A DNA stretch of 64,000 nt from Adenophora triphylla var. japonica. Taxonomy: Eukaryota > Streptophyta > Magnoliopsida > Asterales > Campanulaceae. The DNA lies in contig JAFEMH010000975.1 in assembly GCA_022495995.1 (NCBI GenBank), positions 186,001 to 250,000 of the forward strand. Reading direction: 5' to 3'. Each line of letters starts with the position of its first letter. Positions within the stretch are counted from its first letter, which is position 1. Of the stretch, positions 24,501-32,696 are shown piece after piece. The notes beneath the pieces were generated by a model, which saw nothing but the letters and a program-made list of their open reading frames with translations, searched no databases and was not told where the DNA came from. A program made the translations under genes and the position numbers.

Positions 24501-26217
24501 TGCCCCTCAAACCCTCTTTTATTACCAAAACCTTGTTATTATATATTTATAGATACTTTGAAAAAAAATTAAAAGGTCCGTACTGGCCAACGATCCTGTG
24601 TTCCCCATTTGTGAGTTACCCTCCTAATCAATAGAAGTACAATGTATTAGAATAAGTATATCACAATACTAGAGAAGTTATGCAAAACTAAACCTATAGA
24701 TACAGGGCCTTTAGTAGTTAAGTTTGTTGTATTGATCATTAGGCAGGGATTAATATATATATATATATAATCAATAGAAGTACAATGTATTAGAATAAGT
24801 ATATCACAATACTAGAGAAGTTATGCAAAACTAAACCTATAGATACAGGGCCTTTAGTAGTAGGCCTGTCAATATTTACCCATTACCCAAGAACCCGCTC
24901 AACTCAACTCGCTAATTACCCGACCCGACTCATTAATAATTTTGGGTTGAAACGAGTTACCCGCTTTAACCCGTTAAATTTAGCGGGTTAAAGCGGGTCA
25001 ACTCGTCAACCCGTCTCAACCCGTTATATTTATATTGATAGGGACATGAACCAAAATAAACTTAGTTTTAACCTCCTACCCCCACCCCACCCCACTCCTC
25101 ACCCCCTGCCCTCCCACCCCTACCCCACCCCACCACCCCCCGCCCCACCCCCTACCCAACCCCCCCCCCCCCCCCCGTCAAAAAAAAAATTAACATTTTA
25201 AATTTATTTTTAAGCACCCCAGCCCCACCCCTACCCCATCCCCCCCCCGGGTCAAAAAAAAATTAAATATTTTAAATTTATTTTTAACTACCCCTACCCC
25301 ATCCCCCGCCCCCTACCCATCCCCCCAACCCCCCCCCCCCCACTGAAACCATGAAATCAAGAGCTGCCATCTGGGATGAATGATTTTGGAACTGCCTCAA
25401 TTCCTCATGATCTAGCAATGTTTCCTTTTTTACCTGAAAAGTATCTAAAGATTCAATTCCTGAACAAATAAGAGAGAGAGAGAGAGAGTAATCACTCACA
25501 ATTCGTGGAAACACAGCTCTTAAGGCTGCAAGTCTTTTTTCGCTGCCATAAATCTCCCCTCCCCCCACTGGGTCAAAAAAATTAAACATTTTAAATTTAT
25601 TTTTAACCACCCCCCCCCCTCGGGTAAAAAAAAATTAATTTATTTTTGAAAATTATTTTTTCTAGCCGAGTAATTCAAAAGAAAAAAAAAGAGTTGAGCT
25701 TATCGGGTTATCCGAGTCGACCCGTCTCATTCGACCCGTATGTTAAACTGGTTGTGACAGGTATTACTCGTCTCAACCCGTCACCCGCTTCAACCTGTTA
25801 CCCGCTTTAACCCGACTCAACCCAATCTGACCCGACCCGTTTGACAGGTCTTTAGTAGTTAAGTTTGTTGTATTGATCATTAGGCAGGGATTAATATATA
25901 TATATACTCCCTCCGTCCCATTACAATTCACTCAGTTACTGTACATGCGTGGATTAAGGAAAAAAATAATGATATAAATATTGTGAGTGTGAAAGTAAAA
26001 TAGGAGAGAGAATGAGTAGAGGGAATAGTAAATTATAATGGTGTTGTGAGTATTAAAATAATGTAGGAGAGAGAATGAGTGGAGGGAATAGTAAATATTT
26101 TTTGCCATTTTAGGAAGTGTGTGATTTGTAGTGGGACGCCCAAAAAGGAAAGTGTGTGATTTGTAATGGGACGGAGGGAGTATATAATATATATATATAT
26201 ATAATGGGACGGAGGGA

Positions 26218-26269
<52 letters not shown>

Positions 26270-27269
26270 TCCCTCCGTCCCGGAACAATCTTCACACTTT
26301 CCTTTTTGGGCGTCCCAAAATTTACTTCACACATTTAAAATTTACCTAAAATGGAAAGGAATCTTTACTATTCCCTCCACTCATTCTCTCTCCTACATTA
26401 TTTTAATACTCACAACACCATTATAATTTACTATTCTCTCCACTCATTCTCTCTCCTATTTTATTTTCACACTCACAACACTTTCAATATAATACTCCCT
26501 CCTTAAAACATGTGCAAACAGTGTATGTGAACATTGTTCTGGGACGGAGGGAGTATATATATATATATATATATATATAAACATATAGTTTTCGATGATA
26601 CATTCTTTACATGGACAATCCCTTTTAAAATCTTTTTGAAGTATCTATGATCCATTTGGAAGAATTAATATTTTAGGACAAATGTCTAGATTATGGTTTT
26701 TAATGACAAATGTCTAGTTTTGGTTTTAATGTAAATGGGTTTTCATTTTTTAACATGTACTTTCAGTTGATTATATCTATACTTTGAAAAAAAATTAAAA
26801 GGTCCATACTGGCCAACAATCCTGTGTTCCCCATTTGTGAGTTACCCTCCTAATCAATAGAAGTACAATGTATTAGAATAAGTATATCACAATACTAGAG
26901 AAGTTATGCAAAACTAAACCTATAGATACAGGGCCTTTAGTAGTTAAGTTTGTTGTATTGATCATTAGGCAGGGATTATATATATATATATATACACTCC
27001 CTCCGTCCCATTACAAGTAACACACTTTCCTTTTTGGGCGTCCCATTACAAACCACACACTTCCTAAAAAGGAAAGTTTTTATCACTATTCCCTCCACTC
27101 ATTCTCTCTCCTACATTATTTTAATACTCACAACACCATTATAATTTACTATTCCCTCCACTCATTCTCTCTCCTATTTTACTTTTACACTCACAACATT
27201 TATATCATTATTTTTTTCCTTAATCCACGCGTGAATAGTAACTGTGTTGCTTGTAATGGGTCGGAGGGA

Positions 27270-27329
<60 letters not shown>

Positions 27330-29963
27330 TTCGATGATACATTCTTTACATGGACAATCCCTTTTAAAATCTTTTTGAAGTATCTCTGATCCATTTGGAA
27401 GAATTAATATTTTAGGACAAATGTCTAGATTATGGTTTTTAATGACAAATGTCTAGTTTTGGTTTTAATGTAAATGGGTTTTCATTTTTTAACATGTACT
27501 TTCAGTTGATTATATCTATACTTTGAAAAAAATTTAAAAGGTCCGTACTGGCCAACGATCCTGTGTTCCCCATTTGTGAGTTACCCTCCTAATCAATAGA
27601 AGTACAACGTATTAGAATAAGTATATCACAATACTAGAGAAGTTATGCAAAACTAAACCTATAGATACATGGCCTTTAGTAGTTAAGTTTGTTGTATTGA
27701 TCATTAGGCAGGGATTATTGTGTTTAGACTGGCACCACCTAATATAGGTGATAGCCGTACATTATATTAAAGAAATTCTCCAAACAAACATCATATTGGA
27801 GGAATTAAGTAGAGGTTAAGAGAAATAACAGGCCTCTTCATCCTTGAGTCCAACAAAGCGCTACGAGCAGGTAGCCCAAAATAAATAAATAAAATAGTAC
27901 GTTCAGCATAGATAGATATTTATCTTTTCCTGATATCTCTTCGATCAAGAAGTACGAGAGAATATGATTGATCAAGGCAAACAAAGCTGCTAGAATTAGC
28001 AAAATGATTAGATGAGTTAAAATATTTTTGGGGTATTTGTAAGAAGGGTAAATACAAAAAGAACCCATTCATCTTATCAAAACAAAGAACCCATCGCTTT
28101 CAACTAAAATCTACTGTAGACAACCAATCTGACTATGTATACTCCTCAAAGTCCTGCAATTTTGTGTCTAAAATGCCTCCCATCTTAACTCAAGATGAAC
28201 TTGTAGCTATGACTGGCAAACACAATGAGATGGAAAGTTGACAGAATATTGTGGGGTGATTATCCAAGAACATATGCTATCAACATATGAAATGAATTGT
28301 TATCTTTTGTACAAGGACTGTGGTCAAATGAACTATACAAGTCAATGAAGAGTTTTGTCTCGTTTTTTGTTTATTTTTTTATTTTTGGATTTTCTTTAAT
28401 GTTATATTATAATTATAAATTTGATTTTGGAGAACAATAATAACCTGAGAGGACATTTTCACTCAGCATACCATAAGTGAAGTGAATATTGCAAGAAGAA
28501 GTGTAAATGAAACTAGGTTTTACTATTCTTCAGAAATCACTAGCTAGTAGGCACTCTTATTTTCTTTTTTTCTTTTTTGTTAAGAAGCCTAATAACCTGA
28601 ATTGAAATTTTCACTCAGAATACCAGAAGAAAATAAAAGGAAGGTATACATGAAATAATACTAGGTTTAACTACTCTTGGAAAGTCAATAGCTAGGACAG
28701 ACCCAAGAAACAAGGACAGAATCGAAATCCTATTGTCACAAATTACTCGTGTTAGATCATAATAGAAGCCACTCAATGCTGCAATAATATACTACGTTAC
28801 TATTTAGTACATGTTCAGTAGGTAAAGAAATAGCATTCCCTGCAGCCTTTGCCACATTATTTTACATTCTTGTGCAAATACTCTACCCTTCTCTTTTTTT
28901 TCTTCCTTACGCTTGGCACTATCTAGGCGCACAAGGAGAGGGTTTGCAAACAGAGGTTGGGGAGCAATCTAGCTATTAATTCAGGTGATAGAAGAGAAAC
29001 ATTCAAACATATACACATACCAGCAAAAGTGTAAACACAGATTTTCAAACCTATTTGGCTCCCATTGAGAAATGGAAGTTCCTAATACATTCCACAAGCA
29101 AGAAGGCAATAGAACTCCATATATACATTAAGACAACTCAAATAAAGAGCACTACTTAACAGCATTTTTCGACCAGAATTGAAGTGTAAATAATGCAAAT
29201 CGGAAGAACCAAAATGTTCGAAAAGTACCTCAAATAGCAGCTCATCTGGCAAGCATTGATGTATCAGAGCTGGATCAACAAAAGGTTTACTACTTGCACT
29301 ACCGAAAGGAGCCACTGGTCTTACATTGACCCCATATAAATCTGATACGAAAAAATCGAAACAACAACAAATTATCAGTCATAACTTTCTTCAGGACAAA
29401 GATTCTATGCATAAATAAGGTCACCAACAGCAACTACTCCTTGACCACCTGTAACAAAAACATTTTTAAACATATTTTTTAAATTGGCAACTAGCAATTC
29501 GTCCGTGCATCAACAACTTCTACCGCACTAGTCATTCTAAAAATAAATAAAAATAATAACAAGCTTCAACAAGCACTAGTAAACATCACAGCAGACCAAT
29601 TCACATTTTTTGCTACCAATAAAATACAACAAATGCATAAATAAAATAACAAAAGCAATGAAAATAAAGTTAATTGGGGTATTACCAAGCCAGGGCCTAT
29701 GGGTAACAAAGAAGCGCGCAGCCCTAAGTCGTGTAGCTGATTCAAGCTCTGCAGGTACGTTCAAGGCGTAATCTGCAATCAAAATACACTAAATTCGATT
29801 AAAATTTCAAATTAAATCAAAAAAATGGAAAAACCCCACGATGATTTCATGCCTAAAATCAACAATTGATTCCATACCCTCATTGATTTCAAATCAAACA
29901 TGGTGAATTGATAGTAAGATGTTTAGAATTTGAATAAAGAAGTGAGAAATTACCTGAAGACAT
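10444..29963 (-). CDS. FBP7: F-box protein, FBP7 (At1g21760) type; complete, 11 exons
   Basis: F-box proteins are substrate receptors of SCF ubiquitin ligases; FBP7 has been linked to protein synthesis under temperature stress. Coding exons: 29954-29963, 29686-29772, 29229-29341, 21008-21124, 20829-20925, 19306-19379, 15109-15162, 14918-15019, 14720-14778, 13728-13932, 10444-10503. All introns are GT-AG and phases join to 325 residues ([15 protein letters not shown] to MDYFVPG, stop at 10444-10446). The F-box, about residues 63-105, is split by intron 3: LPDELLFE in exon 3, then [20 protein letters not shown] in exon 4. Later conserved blocks are [48 protein letters not shown] and GANNRMDLL. 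An upstream ATG at 30061 is out of frame, so the start at 29963 is preferred. The intron ending exon 7 has a weak donor (GTTATC). Introns 3, 5, 6 and 10 are enlarged by transposons, but no exon is damaged. The gene name rests on recalled Arabidopsis sequence. Confidence 0.92.
10555..11115. mobile_element. hAT MITE, 561 bp, in F-box intron 10
   Basis: Termini TAGGGGTG and CACCCCTA are flanked by a perfect 8-bp target duplication ATCAAAAT (10547-10554 and 11116-11123), diagnostic of hAT. The outer parts carry many copies of AAACCG/CGGTTT-type motifs in both orientations, and the middle is AT-rich. This arrangement resembles the sub-terminal transposase-binding repeats known in Ac/Ds elements. 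It begins 51 bp into intron 10, next to the last coding exon. Confidence 0.9.
11124..12227. other. Intron 10 sequence without recognised features
   Basis: About 1.1 kb between two hAT MITEs in the last intron of the F-box gene. Short frames only; no splice-bounded exon or terminus was supported. Confidence 0.4.
12236..13092. mobile_element. hAT-type non-autonomous element, 857 bp, in F-box intron 10
   Basis: Left end CATAGTTGTGAAAGGC and right end GCCTTTGACAACTACG are imperfect inverted repeats. A perfect 8-bp duplication GTCGTGTT flanks the element (12228-12235 and 13093-13100). Sub-terminal regions are rich in GGCG/CGCC motifs, and the centre is AT-rich. Short ORFs inside are not transposase-like. 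Confidence 0.85.
13101..13727. other. Intron 10 sequence next to exon 10
   Basis: No mobile-element end or coding signal recognised; ordinary AT-rich intron sequence. Confidence 0.4.
13933..14719 (-). other. F-box intron 9 (787 bp)
   Basis: Bounded by GTATTT after exon 9 and CCACAG before exon 10. Two short minus-strand ORFs lie here, but neither has recognisable domains. No transposon was detected. Confidence 0.6.
15650..17930 (+). pseudogene. 5'-truncated L1-type LINE, frameshifted, in F-box intron 6
   Basis: Plus-strand remnant of a non-LTR retrotransposon reverse transcriptase. Pieces in order: [11 protein letters not shown] (about 15702), a region ending in [13 protein letters not shown] (about 15900), then [12 protein letters not shown] with the catalytic Asp-Asp pair (about 16005-16040). 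The C-terminal zinc-binding domain (zf-RVT) lies in the 16913-17707 frame: [20 protein letters not shown] and [19 protein letters not shown]. Frameshifts and stops separate the pieces. The start carries a 75-bp tandem duplication (compare 15661-15696 with 15736-15772), and the centre carries a 391-bp one. The endonuclease domain and 5' end are missing, as in target-primed reverse transcription. It lies antisense to the host gene and its 3' end meets a Stowaway MITE at 17933. Confidence 0.85.
16201..16982 (+). repeat. 391-bp tandem duplication within the LINE
   Basis: CTTACCTTGGTCTCCATTAG occurs at 16201 and again at 16592, and the two units remain very similar through TTGGTGTCTTCATTCTATGG. 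A few substitutions distinguish the units, including changes that alter stop codons, so the duplication is not very recent. Confidence 0.85.
17933..18217. mobile_element. Stowaway MITE, 285 bp, in F-box intron 6
   Basis: Termini CTCCCTCCGTCCCGGAACAA and TTTCGGGACGGAGGGAG with flanking TA. It has the same length as the copy at 26269-26553 and is nearly identical to it. The core contains CCACTCATTCTCTCTCCTA twice. Confidence 0.9.
18246..18555. mobile_element. Stowaway MITE, 310 bp, in F-box intron 6
   Basis: Left end CTCCCTCCGTCCCGCTAGAA and right end GGACAGGACGGAGGGAG, with TA flanks. A second inverted copy of the left terminus lies inside near 18486-18510 (GGTGAAGCTTCTAGCGGGAC), so the right end looks replaced or extended. 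It is separated by only 28 bp from the MITE at 17933-18217. A (TA)n(GA)n microsatellite follows. Confidence 0.88.
20220..20724. mobile_element. PIF/Harbinger-like MITE, 505 bp, in F-box intron 5
   Basis: Ends GGGCATCTCCAATG and CATTGGAGATGCCC are perfect inverted repeats, and TTA stands on both sides (20217-20219, 20725-20727). Inside, GGTATCAAAATTTTGATACC-type palindromes and extra CATCTCCAAT motifs recur near both ends, giving nested terminal repeats. The centre is very AT-rich. Confidence 0.85.
21532..21900 (-). mobile_element. Helitron 3' remnant with helicase tail
   Basis: Read on the minus strand, the sequence ends with a GTGCGTTTAACGCAC hairpin, a short spacer and CTAG (21535-21532), followed by host T, the canonical Helitron 3' end. 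About 160 bp inside lies coding sequence for the helicase C-terminus (21695-21883). The 5' end was not located, so the right boundary is approximate. Confidence 0.75.
21695..21883 (-). pseudogene. Helitron RepHel helicase C-terminal fragment
   Basis: The minus-strand frame reads [12 protein letters not shown] and then [17 protein letters not shown]. This matches the last helicase motif of Pif1-type/Helitron helicases (GQ-L...VFS-QLY-ALSR-S). Only about 60 codons remain and the upstream helicase and Rep domains are absent. Its position just before the CTAG end fits the normal order of an autonomous Helitron. Confidence 0.75.
22882..23047. repeat. First copy of the intron-3 duplicated unit (left part)
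   Basis: Starts GACAATCCCTTTTAAAATCT and continues to ATTATATCTA, where a Helitron interrupts it. It resumes at 24554 with TACTTTGAAAAAAAATT. Uninterrupted copies at 26588 and 27317 show the empty site. Confidence 0.85.
23048..24553 (-). mobile_element. Non-autonomous Helitron, 1506 bp, with documented empty site
   Basis: On the minus strand it starts TCTATAAATATATAATAAC at 24553 and ends with a CCGTGCATCGCACGG hairpin, spacer and CTAG at 23048, inserted between host A and T. The uninterrupted duplicates at 26588 and 27317 contain the joined target (ATATCTA/TACTTTG), which fixes both ends to the base. A second 3'-end-like motif (CTAGTGTTAC with a GTGCGATGCAC stem) lies at about 23211. Two diverged copies of a roughly 290-bp block occur at about 23345-23640 and 24250-24515, so the element is dimeric or nested. 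No ORF of note. Confidence 0.88.
24554..24752. repeat. First copy of the duplicated unit (right part)
   Basis: Continuation of the unit after the Helitron: AAAGGTCCGTACTGGCCAAC through CAGGGCCTTTAGTAGTTAAG to AGGCAGGGATTA, followed by (TA)n. Confidence 0.85.
24771..24860. repeat. Partial second copy of the unit, split by a hAT element
   Basis: Begins TCAATAGAAGTACAATGTAT and reads to CCTTTAGTAG. The remainder (TTAAGTTTGTTGTATTGATC) resumes at 25859, after the hAT insertion and its target duplication. Confidence 0.85.
24861..25850. mobile_element. hAT element carrying a host gene fragment, 990 bp
   Basis: Starts TAGGCCTGTCAA and ends TTGACAGGTC, flanked by the 8-bp duplication TTTAGTAG (24853-24860, 25851-25858). 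Intact copies of the host repeat show a single TTTAGTAG, which proves the insertion. The sub-terminal regions are dense in ACCCG/CGGGT motifs in both orientations. The interior has poly-C and A-rich repeats (about four AAATTTATTTTTAA units) around an O-fucosyltransferase-like fragment. Confidence 0.88.
25343..25560 (-). pseudogene. Captured O-fucosyltransferase gene fragment with intron
   Basis: On the minus strand the frame reads [20 protein letters not shown], then after an insert [20 protein letters not shown] and [10 protein letters not shown]. These are conserved in plant GDP-fucose O-fucosyltransferase-family proteins. The insert (25434-25499, 66 bp) begins GTGAGT and ends TTTTCAG. Removing it restores continuous coding, so an intron has been retained and capture was at the DNA level. 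Both edges break into C-rich repeats. This is a fragment inside a hAT element, not a working gene. Confidence 0.8.
25907..26180. mobile_element. Stowaway MITE, 274 bp (reverse copy)
   Basis: CTCCCTCCGTCCCATTACAA at the left and TTGTAATGGGACGGAGGGAG at the right, flanked by TA within (TA)n. It is the reverse complement of the 274-bp MITE at 26997-27270, including the ATGCGTGGATTAAGGAAAAA segment. A stray extra right terminus (TAATGGGACGGAGGGAG) lies at 26202-26218. Confidence 0.9.
26219..26268. repeat. (TA)n microsatellite
   Basis: An uninterrupted TA run between two Stowaway MITEs. TA is also the Stowaway target, so the tract is a natural hot spot. Confidence 0.95.
26269..26553. mobile_element. 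Stowaway MITE, 285 bp
   Basis: Same length and nearly the same sequence as 17933-18217, with CTCCCTCCGTCCCGGAACAA at the left end. It is flanked by TA repeats on both sides, so the true target duplication cannot be separated from the microsatellite. Confidence 0.9.
26588..26979. repeat. Second full copy of the intron-3 duplicated unit
   Basis: Begins GTTTTCGATGATACATTCTT and runs through GACAATCCC and CCTTTAGTAGTTAAG to AGGCAGGGATTA. It lacks both the Helitron and the hAT insertion and so preserves both empty sites. Confidence 0.88.
26997..27270. mobile_element. Stowaway MITE, 274 bp
   Basis: Left terminus CTCCCTCCGTCCCATTACAA and right terminus GTAATGGGTCGGAGGGAG, with one mismatch in the right end. 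It lies in (TA)n sequence between the second and third copies of the duplicated unit. Confidence 0.9.
27271..27316. repeat. (TA)n microsatellite
   Basis: TA run joining the MITE to the third copy of the duplicated unit. Confidence 0.9.
27317..27717. repeat. Third full copy of the intron-3 duplicated unit
   Basis: About 729 bp downstream of the second copy and nearly identical by eye (GTTTTCGATGATACATTCTT to AGGCAGGGATTA). It has no insertion inside. Confidence 0.88.
27718..29228. other. Remaining part of F-box intron 3 without recognised features
   Basis: Includes a 76-codon minus-strand ORF (27838-28068) of mostly hydrophobic residues that I cannot assign. No splice-bounded exon or transposon end was found. 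Confidence 0.4.
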
Positions 29964-30065
29964 GACGGAATTGGGATGATGATTCTGTAATTCCTCCGAC
30001 GGGAGCGAGATCAATGATGCTGATGAAGAAGAAGAAGAAGAAGAAGAAGAAGAAAAGGCATGGCG
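29964..30065 (-). promoter_or_regulatory. 5' leader of the F-box gene with CTT repeat
   Basis: Upstream of the ATG at 29963 the transcript strand is CT-rich, with an uninterrupted CTT microsatellite (GAA on the plus strand, about 30025-30054). An ATG at 30061 is out of frame with the coding sequence and, if transcribed, would be an upstream ORF start. The transcription start is not determinable by eye. Confidence 0.5.
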
Positions 30066-31490
30066 AAAATTTCATTACTATACGCCGTTTATGGACGTGC
30101 GTCTATTATAGCCAATCAACTAATTGCATTGCAGCCCCCCACCTTTGGGTGAATGGCATGTACCTCTGTGAAAAATATGTTAGGTTAAGTTTCCGTTAAG
30201 TTATTCAAACCCGTAAAATTTACGGATCAGACGGTCTAATAGTTACGATGGTCCGACGGTCTAATCGTTATGATGGTCCATTTTACGAATTAGACGGTCA
30301 AATCGTTACGATGGTCCGACGATCTAATCGTTATGATGGTCCGAGGGGAGTATGGACTTTCCTCGGACCATCATCAATACACCTATGCAAAACAATGTTT
30401 CTAAAAATTGTTATGCGGTTGCTATACATCGGAATAGGGTCTAATGCCTAAAACATATACTAGGTGAGATCGAGAATTTATACATTATTTATAATATTTA
30501 GGTAAAATAACATGATGTGGCTGCAGCCTGCAAAATAGAGAAGAATGACAAATACTCTCTCGAGTCTTGACTCAACAACAATTGATGCAGGGAACGAATT
30601 GATAAAGATAAAGATAAATGATTAAAGTGCATTTTTGCACCTCGTAACATCAATATTATATTTGTACTGTTGAAAAAACAAATGTATGATTAGTACTAAT
30701 GATTTATTAACAAACTTTATCAACATTGCTAACTGATGGATGTGTTTTCATCCATTCAAATGAAATATTTTGAGACCTATTTGTTGTTCAACTTTGGATG
30801 TTTTGATGGCTTTTTGAAATGGTTATAAGTACAGGGAATGGAAGGAAAAAGTCGTAGATTGTGTTCGAAAATGATATGAAAAGGAACAATCAAAATAGTA
30901 ATGGCAAAGGAGGAAAGAATGAAATATACAGAAGGACAAAGTGGATAAGACCCTGAGCATTCATTACCATTGGATAGCACTTGCCGAAAAAGTTATAAGT
31001 CAGCGAAGCACGAAGGGCGACCGCACACACAAAGGAGGGCGGCCGCACGAGAGGGCTGAGATAACAAGGATATTTTTCAATCCCTGTGCGGTCTCACAAC
31101 ATGAATAGGGCGGCCGCACAGCACCCTCATGACAGCTTTGACAGTTTTCCTTTTTCGACTTGATTTTGACCCTAGTTTTCTAATTTCGACCCCTCCTTCT
31201 CCCAATATAAATAGAACACTCCAACCATGTGTTTGAGAAGTCCTAGGTTTTTTTATTATCTCTTTCAAGCTGTAAACAAGGATTCAATACTCAAGATTTT
31301 GGTTTTTATTTATTTAATTCTTTATTTTTGTTCGTATGATTATAAGTAGCTAAATTATCTAGATTCGTGAGTTGGATGTAACAATACCAAATCTCTATGT
31401 TATTATCTAATTTTTTTATTCAATATTGTTCTAGTTCTTCAAATTATTGTTAATTGAAGGTTTTAGAGTTGCAACTTCTTGTTAAGATAA
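30066..31490. other. Upstream region of the F-box gene; possible LTR-like debris
   Basis: Apart from the tandem repeat at 30225-30345, no gene was found. The stretch 30,960-31,290 has repeated GCGGCCGCAC motifs followed by TATAAATAGAACAC, reminiscent of a retrotransposon LTR promoter, but no LTR ends could be fixed. Confidence 0.35.
30225..30345. repeat. Short tandem repeat, unit about 25 bp
   Basis: Four to five copies of CGACGGTCTAATCGTTATGA-type units with alternating TTACGATGGT and TTATGATGGT variants. One unit is extended by an ATTTTACGAATT insertion. Confidence 0.8.
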
Positions 31491-31493
31491 TTA

Positions 31494-31650
31494 GGGCAAA
31501 TTGCATTTTAGTTACCTGAGTTTTACAAGATGTTTCAATTGGTTATCGAGTTTGTATTTATTACAAATTGGTTACTGAGTTTGTTTTTTGGTTGTAACCA
31601 GGTATAAATTTGGACGGTACGTTAAAAAACTGACGAAAAGTATGTGATTT
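31494..31650. mobile_element. One-armed relative of the 9900-10146 hairpin MITE
   Basis: GGGCAAATTGCATTTTAGTT and the following 130 bp or so align with the left arm and loop of the element at 9900, with substitutions. The right arm is missing, so this copy is truncated. Confidence 0.65.
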
Positions 31651-32290
31651 ACCTTAACAAGCATTTTTGTATTTTCCTTGCAATGGGACTTTCTAAACAA
31701 AAATATTTATTAAAATATTAAGGGTAATAATCAAAATATGACTCCAATTTTAAACTCACTAAATTAAATTTATATCTTATGTAAAAAAACATATCAAATA
31801 AAAGATTTTGAAGAAAGATTTTTATATTTTAAAAATCAAATAGATTATTAGTTTTTAATGCAAAAAACTATTCCTTTTATCATCTTTTAAAATAAAATAT
31901 CTATTTTATCTTTAATATTTAAATATCTATTTAAAAATATTAAAATGAGAGAAAGCCTTTTAAATAATCATTAACTTTAATTTTTGGGAAGGGATAAAAA
32001 AATTAAAGGTCACATTTTTTAAGAAAAAATATGATATTTGTAGAGTAAAAAGCAGTTAGTTATGCTACTAAATGGATGCAAATGTGGTATATTTTTAGGC
32101 TTAATTATCAATAATCAAAAAAATTGAGAGGTCTAAAAGGTTGATTGACATGGAGATGGATTGTTACGAGAAGAAGTTAAATATTTTATATCTAATACTT
32201 TACATATATATATTTTTTTAAATAATTTAGATTTGTTCTTCTTTTTATTTTTTTTATTTTTTTAGAAATAGTTTATTTTTTTAATTTAAC
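31651..32290. other. AT-rich sequence without recognised features
   Basis: Very AT-rich DNA with no coding signal or repeat termini identified. Confidence 0.4.
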
Positions 32291-32620
32291 GTCTTATCCC
32301 GCGCCACCGGGATAAGACGTTACATCCCCACCTCCCTCCTCATCATCCTCATCTTCCTCATCTTCCGGCTCATCTTTCGGCTCATATTCCCGTTCATCTT
32401 CCGGGTCACTATCATTTTGAGCCGGAATAAGGTCTATCCGATGCTCAGGTGAGGTTTTCATAGGCTCATTGTAGACCGACAAGCAAGGATCAACATTTAA
32501 ATCCTCAACTGGCTCTTGGTTCTATAAAGATTGCCCTTGAATACGTGCAGCTACTTTTTCACTCCTTTCGAAAGCAGTTGGACGTCTTCTTCTTGTAAAC
32601 ATTTGCTTAACTGCAAAGAA
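32291..32620 (-). pseudogene. Unidentified acidic-tail ORF with an in-frame stop
   Basis: Minus-strand frame MFTRRRRPTAFERSEKVAAR is interrupted by a stop near 32523. It resumes NQEPVEDLNVDPCLSVYNEP and ends in a strongly acidic tail (DEPEDEEDEDDEEGGGD). The basic start and acidic tail do not identify a family. It lies 0.6 kb from a CACTA end and may be transposon-derived. Confidence 0.35.
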
Positions 32621-32696
32621 AACATCAAAAAATCAAACTCATGAAAATTTTATATAATATCATATCAAAATCAAACACTAAGATCTCATTGAGCAA

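Larger units (their letters stand above)
21125..29228 (-). other. F-box intron 3, 8.1 kb, transposon-filled
   Basis: The donor GTACTT after exon 3 (29228) and the acceptor TTGCAG before exon 4 (21125) bound an intron that splits the F-box motif. It contains, from left to right, a Helitron remnant, a 1.5-kb Helitron, a segmental tandem duplication, a 990-bp hAT element carrying a gene fragment, three Stowaway MITEs and long (TA)n tracts. Confidence 0.85.

Noticed and set aside
25460..25499. 40-bp intron GTGAGT...TTGTTCAG in the O-fucosyltransferase fragment
   Set aside because: It would leave the exons out of phase and bring a stop. The 66-bp form ending TTTTCAG at 25434 restores the conserved FPRIVKKE reading.
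26110..26338. ORFs encoding IYIYIY repeats
   Set aside because: These are translations of TA microsatellites and MITE ends, not genes.
27838..28068. 76-codon hydrophobic ORF in intron 3
   Set aside because: It has no recognisable family, no splice context and ordinary AT-rich composition; chance or unknown debris is more likely.
29480..29525. Possible Helitron end (CTAGCAATTCGTCCGTGCATC) in F-box intron 2
   Set aside because: No proper hairpin can be formed beside the CTAG and no opposite end was seen.
30059..30061. Earlier ATG for the F-box gene
   Set aside because: It is out of frame with the ATG at 29963 (98 bp apart) and reads into the CTT repeat. The start at 29963 gives the conserved MSSDYAL N-terminus after splicing.
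30225..30345. Possible CRISPR-like array
   Set aside because: Units are about 25 bp with no unique spacers, in a plant nuclear context; a simple tandem repeat.
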